A stretch of 64,000 nt of DNA from Branchiostoma lanceolatum. Lineage: Eukaryota > Chordata > Leptocardii > Amphioxiformes > Branchiostomatidae. Below are positions 57,101-64,000 of the stretch, in pieces. The notes below the pieces were generated by a model, which saw only the letters and a program-made list of their open reading frames with translations, searched no databases and was not told the DNA's origin. Every line of letters starts with the position of its first letter. Position 1 is the first letter of the stretch. The stretch covers positions 19,184,734 through 19,248,733 of the forward strand of contig NC_089738.1 of NCBI RefSeq assembly GCF_035083965.1. Reading direction: 5' to 3'. Position numbers and translations under genes: made by a program.

Positions 57101-60100
57101 TGAGGGAAGGTTATAAGGAGGCCGCGGGGATTGTGAAGAATCTCGAAGAAGACATGGCAAACTCACAGGTAACAGAAATACTGACTTTTGTAAATATTAG
57201 TAGAATATAAAAGTCTTTAAAAAGTTTTGCTTTCAAAATGACTTTTTAGGCTTTTTATATTTACTACCTTTTTATATTTACTACCTGAAACTATCCGTGC
57301 ACTAAGGTACAGACTACATTTTCATGTTGATTTTTGAGCTTAATTCTTTATCCAAAGACATGAAGTTATCTGTATCTGTATTGATACCGGGTACTATGGA
57401 TAATTGTAGCCGGTAAAACTGCCCTTTGGTACTGAACATGTCACACCTTTGCACATCTACTGTAGCTGCAACTGTTGTTTAAAGCTATGATCTACATGTA
57501 GTAAGGATGCTCCTATACTGTACTAAATTATTCCGCTCTTCGATAATTGTTGAAAAAAAATTATGCCGATCTCAAATTCTCAACTGTGTGTAGCATTTCA
57601 TTATACAGGTATACCTGCACAAGGTGTACGTAAAGTGCAAAATGGAACGAAATAAAATAAAATGAAGCGAAATGTGGAACGTTCCATTTCATTTGATTTT
57701 TTTCCATTTCGTTCCATTTTGCACTCTGTACATCGCCTGCACATGTACAAGATTTTTAAGAAGCTTTCTCTTCTTCCAGGAGCTGTCGAGGAAAGACTCG
57801 GGTTTCTCCAGCGTGTCTTCAGCAGAGTCTGAGGAGGAGGCAGCGCTGAAGGCAAAGGAGATGGAGAAGGCCCAGGAGAACCTGAAGGAACTCAGCAAAC
57901 TGGCCAAACTCTTCGACAAACAAGGGTAGGGCTCCGAGGCTCAAGACGAGATCATTCTGGCGTGGTGTCGACGTAACTGTAGCAGTGTTTGCCCCAGAAT
58001 TTAATGGTCCTGAGTTTGAATCCCCTGACATGCCACCGATATTGTGCCCTTGACTTTCCTCACTCCACCCAGGTGTAAAAATGGGTACCTGAGTTTGGTT
58101 GGGAGGTAAAAGGTGGTGGAAGGAGTGGGTTGGGCTCTGCCTTCCAATCCCGTGGATAACAACCCACTGCCCCTACAGCTTCAAAACGGCTACGGGACTA
58201 CCTTTGTCTGTTTGGATGAGAACATCTTAAACTTTAAGTTGTAAACTTTAAGACAATACCATTGTAATTCTAGCTTTCTTTTAATTGTGCCAAAACCACA
58301 ATTTGCTGAGCTCAAAACAACACATTTTGAATAGATGAAGTAAAAAATAAACAATTACAGAAAATAGAAAACATCCTACTAGTAGAGACAAATAGACTTT
58401 CTGTCATGATGTTTTATCCAATCCAATGACATATTTCTTGTCTGTTTCAATCTACAGACTGGAATTTACTGATGCACAACCAAAGGTAAGACATAGCTTA
58501 AAGCTATTCATATGACTATTATTATATTATATACACTTACAGTACATATAAGCAGCAAGGAGGTTCAGACCATGGTATCAATAAAAAGTGGTACACATTT
58601 AAACCTCAGTACCCTCTAGACAGAGATGCTGGTTCATACAGACTTGTGTGTAAAGGTAGTTATCGACCCATCCTCTGGACCCACAGGTCATGAGTTTGAA
58701 TCCATGTTCACCCTCCTCTTAAGACGGTAATTGCAGCATTAAAAGCCCTGAAACTCATTTCCATAAGTGAAATGAACAGTGAACCACAGCTTGTATAGCA
58801 ACCATTGTACAATTCAACCCTCTCCATTTAACTCCATTTAGCATGTAATTTGAGCTGTCCAGAAATTAGGCCACCAAACTTTAGATAATCCTTATTATTG
58901 CTTCATTTTCTCTGTTTTGGACAATATTATACCAGTCCAGCAATTTGAAAAAAGGATCCCAAAGTAGATTCTATATTATGGGACCTTAAGTTGTTTATGA
59001 AATTAAAAGATAGTTGAGTTTTCAAATTTGTTGCAGGTTCCAACTTCCTTTGTCCCTCCAAATTTACAGTCACTGCGGCTGGTGTTCTGTGATTTATACA
59101 GCATTTTATTACCTTCAAACAAAAGTACATTGTATTTTACAGACATAAAGCAGTCCTGATGTTATAGAATAAAAGGAATTTCAATGAGCAAAAAAGATTA
59201 ATATGATCGTAATTGTACGAAGCAAAGCAATTCATCCTTTAAAGAGCAGACTGTCCATTATTCTTTGACATGTTTTCAGAAAATTAGGAAAATTTATTTG
59301 AGAAAAAAACTTAGCAATGGATGTGACATTTGTACTTGATAAGTGTTTTGTGTAGATTACATTCGGTCCAACAAATTGCCATTGTAGAAGGCAGAATAGT
59401 TATGATGCATACACACAGGCACCCCAGCAGAGGCAAATTTAATCTATAAATGTCCAGACTAAAATAAAATAATGAACTCTAAATGTAAGCCACAGATAAT
59501 GTATATCCCGTATCACACCTAAAAGTTCAAAGGAGAAAAAACCCGTCTAACGTCTTTCAAACCCCCATAAAAGCATCCGACCTACTAGCCCGGGGTATCA
59601 AATTTCAAGAGGGGGGCAATTAGGATGCAGAAAATTGAGTGAATGTGAAAGCAAGTGATATTGAACCAGTTTAGCTCAATGAAGAGATGATCTTCTATTG
59701 GTCGTGACAGAGAAGACAGACGCTATGTACAGTTTTTACAGGACTGGTTAATTGTACAGGGGAAATTTGCCCTGAGGCCGCACCAATTTAATTTCTTGGT
59801 TAACGGATTCTTATTTTAAAAAAAAAAAAATCGTAGAAAAAAAATGAAAACAGAAGGCTGGCCCAGCCTTCCGTTAACCAAGTAATTAAATTGGTGTGGC
59901 CTTAGCCGTGTTCTTTTACAATTCTTAAGTACAATGAACAGTGGACCACAACTTAACATCTCCTCCAAAGGACTGTGACCCTTTCCAATAGCACACACAT
60001 CAGGTAAGTGGCACAGCCAGGATTCAAACTCATGACTTCTTGGTCCAGAGGCAGGGTCACTAACTGCTGGGCTGCTCACACTACGCAGAAAATTATTGTA

Positions 60101-62811
60101 TTCATTTATCTATTGCAGAATCTGTTTTCTTAATACTGGGTAGGCGCGCTCAGTACTTAACACACTGATTTACAGGCATGCCCCTGTACAGAATAACAGA
60201 AACAAAGCAATAAGAGAAACTAATACACAAAAACAACCCAAAGTTGAGGTTTTCAAATGGCCCCAGTCATACGCGCGGTCCCAGGGGGCACATCGATTAG
60301 TCTGACCTTTATCGCAATAAATATTTCATCTAACTTGTGAGGAATTGTCCAGACAGGTGATATTTTAGAGCAGGTAAGAAGCTTTGTTTTCTCCTGGTGT
60401 GATGTTGACCTTTCTCCAGGCTTTTTATTGAATCATGTCACTTCTGTTTAATGTTTAAGAGTTTGTATAAATCACAGCATTGTTGCATTGTTCATTACTG
60501 AATCCAGTCTCTGAGAAACAGCAGTAATTCCTTTATCATTTCAAACCCCCAGTTTTCTCCCTGGAAATGATTAAGAACTTAGATTGTTGTAATATATTCT
60601 GCAACCAAGACGATGAGTAAGGAAAAGGGCAGGGGGAAGGATTTCTCATATTAATTTTCTTAAAGCTATGATATCCCTTAGCCAACAGTTTAATATGCAT
60701 GCAGATGCGGACAGTCTGCCAGTGCAGGGTTTGTCTTCTGTACCTAAAGCATGATAATACATTTTACTTGTAGTCTGTCAATTTTGTGGGAGGAATGCCC
60801 AAGGTTTTTCTTAAAACCAGTGCTGGACAATTAGGAATGTACTTTGCCTTTCGTCAAAGTAAACAACAATGAATAAATGAAACATGTGACAGTCATTTAT
60901 GAGAATATATGTGTCCAACGTAAAAGAGAGTGTTGACCAAAGAGAAATAATTTTGTTGGAATTCCGGAAAGCTGAGCCTCTATTCCAAGTAGAGGTCCCA
61001 TTATTGGTCCAGATGAAGGGTCAGAGGTTGGGGTCAGGGGTTGGGTCAGAGGTTGGGGTCAGAGGTTGGGTCAGTGTGACTTAGTTAGCCCTGTATTAAG
61101 GCACGGATGATGACAAATTCTAACTTTTAAATGTTTTAAATTTAACTAGAAAGTGGAGAATCCATCCCAAGTGGAGGTTCCGTTGCTGGTCCAGCTGAAG
61201 ATGCAGAGGGAGGAGGAGGAGGTAATGAGGATGGAGGATGGAGCCATGCCCATCACCCTGGAAACGGCACTGGTAAGGCCACGTCAAAACAGTTCAGGGG
61301 TTGGAGGATATAGATTAATTTGAATATGAATATATCAAGTATATAGATATAAAAAGGATAATTGTATATTACTTGAATTAGTAGGGCTTTCAGTAGTGCA
61401 GAGATAGCAATGTGTTGCAAGATTGCCCTGTATATAGCATTGGTAGGGCCACCTCAAAACAGTTAAGTGGTTGTAGAATGATGGGGGAGGGTTTGAAAAA
61501 TATAGAATTTGATTTGAGTTGTATTTGAATTGCTATTTTAGTAGTATAGTGATAGCAGTTTTCAGTGCCAATGTAGATGCTAAGTACTTAATTTTTCGTA
61601 TCAGGTTTTCAAATTTATTAATTTGTTTGTTCCTGATTGAATGATTCTAGTTCATATGCTTTTTTTGTCTCAAGCTTCCCAGCCCTCAAAGCAAGATAAT
61701 ACACTGTCAATGAAGCATTCTAATGGACAAATTTTAATTACTACAAATTACTACAAATACCTACGAGTATATAAAAAACACTAAATTGAAAGGTCCTTAC
61801 CTCCTGATCTGTGCAACATAGTTTTTGTATCAACGTTTTTTTTCTCTCAACCTTATTTTATACCTTGTACTTTTTAATTACTCTCTTTTGTTAGAGAAAA
61901 AAAATTATGTACCAAAGAAAATTATGAGGAATTGATTTGAACCGATGAAACTATTAACTGTGTTTCACCCCCCAGGCCCTGCGTAAGCTGCTGTTTGGAA
62001 CAGGGAACTACGCTTTCAACATCGAGTGGAAGAGAACAAGGTTCACCTTCCGCGACGTCAAGTCCAACTTTCCCTACGGGCTCTTCATGGAGAAGGTAAG
62101 ACTCAGAACCATAAATAAAATCGTAGGATTTGAAACCTGGGATTTCCGTCTTTTTTTTTATGGTGGGCTATAATACAAAACAATGCCTGTACCAAAGCTA
62201 TGGGCCCTTTTTGAAGACTACCCTGAAAATCAAATGTTAGGTCACCCTTGTCGTTAAACAGTTGGCTAACAAAGCACATGTTTTATCAAACTTTATAATA
62301 TTACAAAGCAATGTTTTGGTCCTATTTTCTGTTTCCATAAAGTCACATCTGTGTGTCATTTCAGTGTCCTATATCTTTTCAAAACCTAGCATGGCCTACA
62401 TACTTAAACATCTTCTCTATAGTGTAATACTATACATGTATACTGTCCGCAGCCTAACACTATAACACTGTACATGTATGTTGTCCCCAGTCTTACAGTG
62501 TAACACTGTACATGTATGTTTTCCCTTACAATATAACACTGTACAATCATGTAATGTTATATATTTCAGCATGGGCCCAGAGGCATGACCATGTGTGCCC
62601 AGGCCTACATACTCAAACATCTACTTAAAAATGTAACACTGTACATGTATGTTGTCTCCAGCCTTACAATATAACACTGTACAATCATGTAATGTTATAT
62701 ATTTCAGCATGGGTCCAGAGGCATGACCATGTGTGTGCAGGCCTACATACTCAAACATCTACTATACAGGGATGGCTGTCTACTGGAGGAGAAGGGGAAC
62801 TCCAACAACTT
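51118..62811 (+). CDS. MINDY4B: MINDY4B-like (inactive MINDY-4 family deubiquitinase) protein, 3' part beyond window
   Basis: Exons: 51118-51167, 56040-57168, 57780-57925, 58458-58485, 61150-61272, 61976-62095, 62708-62811; phases agree and the ORF is open at the end. The first exon (ATG GCA AGG, donor GTGAAT) is proposed because its phase 2 fits the next exon; it is the weakest part. Residues 17-393 are a Ser/Pro/Arg/Gln-rich low-complexity region. Residues 394-441 form a charged helix-prone segment (EEEAALKAKEMEKAQ). The MINDY-4 type catalytic domain starts near 493 (ALRKLLFGTGNYAFNIEW). Active MINDY4 has a GGPCG-type motif with the nucleophilic Cys before an alpha helix. Here the matching stretch is HGSRG (533-537), so Arg replaces Cys, as I recall for human MINDY-4B, which is annotated inactive. 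Residues 538-552 (MTMCVQAYILKHLLY) keep the following helix. Later domain exons, including the His region, are outside the window. Confidence 0.75.
51930..52075 (-). mobile_element. tRNA-derived SINE copy
   Basis: The minus strand reads a tRNA-like head with gtagtgtaacgacagggttct and ggtcccgggttcgattccc, a nearly canonical B-box. The shared body cttgggaaaaggcactt and cactccgcccaagtg follows. Confidence 0.8.
52783..52958. mobile_element. CAGTCAAACCTG-type MITE
   Basis: The 12-bp perfect terminal inverted repeats CAGTCAAACCTG and CAGGTTTGACTG bound 176 bp. Internal inverted segments (gaccactcttggg / ggtggtcac) extend the pairing. It lies in intron 1 of the MINDY4B-like gene. Confidence 0.85.
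54529..54749. mobile_element. MITE with CAGGGCTGTCTCCAG ends, copy 4 (best preserved)
   Basis: CAGGGCTGTCTCCAG at 54529-54543 and CTGGAGACAGCCCTG at 54735-54749 are perfect 15-bp inverted repeats. The interior matches copies at 23198, 29380 and 31214. No clear target duplication was recognised. Confidence 0.88.
54939..55122. mobile_element. TACTGTAAATGCA-type MITE
   Basis: Ends tactgtaaatgcatttaag and tgcatttacagt. The interior has ggtggtttcagttcg and ccgcgaaaaccgc as in the copy at 37738. Confidence 0.85.
55295..55380. repeat. Short three-unit tandem repeat
   Basis: The unit aaggtcgttaagaaatcatgagcc occurs three times with spacings of about 27-35 bp. It is in intron 1 of the MINDY4B-like gene. 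Confidence 0.8.
56042..57100 (+). repeat. In-frame coding repeat, about 23-26 aa units centred on SPRQ
   Basis: The large exon encodes some 15 degenerate units of the form LSDSPASSPRQKEIVQQKN. Nine exact SPRQ tetrapeptides can be counted. The region is rich in Ser-Pro, so it has many potential proline-directed kinase sites. It is predicted to be disordered. Repeats are degenerate at the nucleotide level, which implies age or selection on the peptide. Confidence 0.85.
57635..57724. repeat. 90-bp intronic palindrome
   Basis: The arms gtgcaaaatggaacgaaat and atttcgttccattttgcac bound an imperfect palindrome centred on tggaacgttcca (about 57675-57686). It lies 55 bp upstream of the exon starting at 57780. 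It could form a hairpin in the transcript close to the acceptor. Confidence 0.85.
57985..58200 (+). mobile_element. tRNA-derived SINE copy, head degraded
   Basis: Contains tgagtttgaatcccctgacatgcca, tgtgcccttgac, cactccacccaggtgtaaaaatgggtacctgag and gaggtaaaagg. It matches the copy at 46335. Confidence 0.75.
59775..59902. mobile_element. AGGCCACACCAATTTAATT-type foldback MITE, short member
   Basis: aggccgcaccaatttaattt and its complement aaattggtgtggcct form arms of about 35 bp. The arms are separated by an A-rich interior, and ggctgg-ccagcc pairs near the right arm. Related to 39818-40051. Confidence 0.85.
60000..60085 (-). mobile_element. tRNA-derived SINE head fragment
   Basis: The minus strand reads tgagcagcccagcagttagtgaccctg (A-box side) and catgagtttgaatcctgg (B-box side). 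It is a tRNA-like head without a clear body. Confidence 0.6.
60968..61030 (+). pseudogene. Ghost duplicate of MINDY4B-like exon 61150-61272
   Basis: The conceptual translation KAEPLFQVEVPLLVQMKGQR closely matches the start of the true exon (KVENPSQVEVPLLVQLKMQR). The bases before it end in ccgg instead of an AG acceptor. The part matching the Glu-rich end of the exon is replaced by a minisatellite. It is non-functional as an exon by sequence. Confidence 0.8.
61015..61075. repeat. G-rich minisatellite
   Basis: About five copies of a 12-13-bp unit (ggtcagaggttgg / ggttggggtcag) directly follow the ghost exon. Confidence 0.85.
62570..62707 (+). pseudogene. Tandem-duplicated, truncated copy of the active-site exon
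   Basis: A 138-bp segment comprising the first 63 or so bases of the exon plus the preceding intron end is duplicated directly upstream of the real exon (62708). The copy has an intact acceptor and reads HGPRGMTMCAQAYILKHLL. It then runs into intron sequence without a donor and meets a stop in frame after about 34 codons. Shared intron pieces (taacactgtacatgtatgttgt) repeat further left from about 62440. Confidence 0.9.
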
Positions 62812-63234
62812 GTGAGTTACTTTTCATTGTCTTAAATTTTTAAGTTGATGTGTCAGGAAGGACATTAAGGTGTGCGGGCTCACCAGTGTTGACCCGCTGG
62901 ACAGAGCCATTTGGAAGCGCGGTGTGTGAAGACTAGCCGACTGCTGCCCACCCCTGTGTCAGGGAACCCCGCAGCAGTATAATCAAATACTGGATACTAC
63001 AGCCTACATATCACTATTTGATGCAAAGGTTCCTAAAGAGGCCAGAAATCTGGTTGTCTATCCTAAGACAAAGAAGAAAAAGAAAGAAATGCATTTGATG
63101 GAAAGTTCAACTTTACTGTCCTTGGTGCTGAATCCCTGTTCTGTTGTGTCCAGTGTTGTTCTTTCTCTAACCATTAGTTCTCTCTCTCTCTCTTTCTATC
63201 CAATTTAACGTCTTTTGTTCCCCATCATCTGGGG

Positions 63235-63510
63235 GTTAGACGTGCTTGCACATTGATGGGGAAGCCCCAGAACTCCTCATCAAGTGCAAGTCCTTTTTTG
63301 TAGCAAGAGTTTTTACGGCTGGATGCCATTCCTAACGCCAACCCAAACCCTACTGCTGGGCTTAGGACATGGGAAATGTGTGTTAAGTGCCTCTCCCAAG
63401 GGCACAACGTCTGGGTGCATGTCCGGACATGTCTGGGTACTCCACTGGGGATTGAACCTGGGTCTTATTGGTTCATAGCCGGATGCTCTGCCACTGTGCT
63501 ACACAGACGC
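63235..63510 (-). mobile_element. tRNA-derived SINE copy
   Basis: The minus strand has gtgtagcacagtggcagagcatccggc (A-box-like tRNA head) and gacccaggttcaatcccc (B-box-like). The body gttgtgcccttgggagaggcactt follows. It is in the terminal intron of the MINDY4B-like gene within the window. Confidence 0.85.
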
Positions 63511-63837
63511 CACACAGTTCCTCTTGATGAAATCCTGGTCGCTGTGGTTCAAAATGAAACTGCAGACAGGAAGTGTTAAAGAGCGAAATGATTGTTGTAC
63601 AGATGCTGTCCTCAGTGCTGAAGTCCGGGCTGTTGTTAAATTACAACTTCTTTTGACCTGTCCGATGGAAAGTGCCAAACATCGCAGCTTACCAAATTCT
63701 GTTTCCAGCAGCATCGTGTCTTTGATTTGTTGGATAACCTCAGTCAAATTCTATAATGAAGATGAATTAGGTTGGATCACTATATGCACCAGATGAAATG
63801 AGTAGTAGGTAGTAGTAGTAGCCAGTATTTTGATTAT

Positions 63838-64000
63838 TACCTTAGACCTTAGACCTTAGATCCTCCTGCAACTTGGTTGCATAGGTCAACTTGGCTTCGG
63901 ATACTTCTTCTCCAAAGGTTGCGGTCTTGTGCCGCTACTGCCATTTCCTCCAGTGAATGTAATCCCAGCTTCTTCCCGTCGTTTTGCAGTGTTCGCCTGA
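63838..64000 (-). mobile_element. 3' end of a non-LTR retrotransposon ORF, running off the window edge
   Basis: On the minus strand a frame open from the right edge encodes a C-terminus with AQDRNLWRRSIRSQVDLC and a stop at about 63865. This resembles the last residues of endonuclease-reverse-transcriptase proteins, where a DR-x-x-WR-type segment is common. It is followed by tail repeats taaggtc x3. The same tail and C-terminal codons occur at 14713-14768. The family assignment is inference. Confidence 0.6.

Larger units (their letters stand above)
58486..61149 (+). other. Intron of the MINDY4B-like gene
   Basis: 2.66-kb intron. It contains a partial SINE head (about 58640-58720, gagtttgaatcc), the MITE at 59775-59902, a SINE fragment at 60000-60085, a ghost exon at 60968-61030 and a minisatellite. 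Nothing else was recognised in it. Confidence 0.6.

Overview
The window is animal nuclear DNA. It has spliced genes with GT-AG introns, many non-autonomous transposons, tRNA-derived SINEs and long micro/minisatellites. The gene content suggests a chordate-grade invertebrate, most likely an amphioxus (Branchiostoma): tandem ankyrin-ZU5-UPA-death-domain genes, a PPM1L phosphatase closer to vertebrate PPM1L than to other PP2Cs, and a MINDY4B-like gene. The species call is inference; no marker fixes it. All exon models come from splice-site and reading-frame reasoning only.

Layout. (1) 1-20.7 kb: a tandem duplication of about 11.9 kb. Each unit carries one plus-strand gene (copy A 523-9282, copy B 12399-20134) encoding ankyrin repeats, two ZU5-like modules, a UPA domain and a C-terminal death domain. 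Each ankyrin repeat is one 99-nt phase-0 exon inside a unit of about 230 bp. Copy A has six such exons plus a relic. Copy B has four plus a visible deletion scar. (2) 20.1-49.8 kb: a complete four-exon PPM1L-type Mg/Mn-dependent Ser/Thr phosphatase on the minus strand. Its 19.5-kb second intron holds a complete five-exon plus-strand gene (32641-38853) for a single-pass leucine-rich-repeat membrane protein. (3) 49.8-64 kb: a short GC-rich divergent interval and then a plus-strand MINDY4B-like gene that runs off the right edge. It has a 376-residue Ser-Pro-Arg-Gln-rich segment in one exon, and the position of the catalytic cysteine is Arg.

How it fits together. The tandem pair look like intracellular signalling adaptors of the PIDD/UNC5CL/ankyrin type, in which the ankyrin part would bind a ligand and the death domain would signal. 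Copy B keeps two His-Phe-(Ser/Thr) triplets where PIDD-type proteins autocleave; copy A has lost both. The ankyrin exons are almost identical except at positions expected to contact ligand. PPM1L and the MINDY4B-like gene are divergent neighbours and may share a promoter region.

A recurring theme is small-scale exon duplication and decay. Besides the ankyrin relic there are ghost copies of the 3' end of PPM1L exon 1, of a MINDY4B-like exon, and of the exon covering the MINDY4B active-site position. The rest is intron or intergenic DNA with at least six MITE families, SINE fragments, a SINE-derived minisatellite, satellite-like tandem arrays and the 3' ends of a non-LTR retrotransposon.
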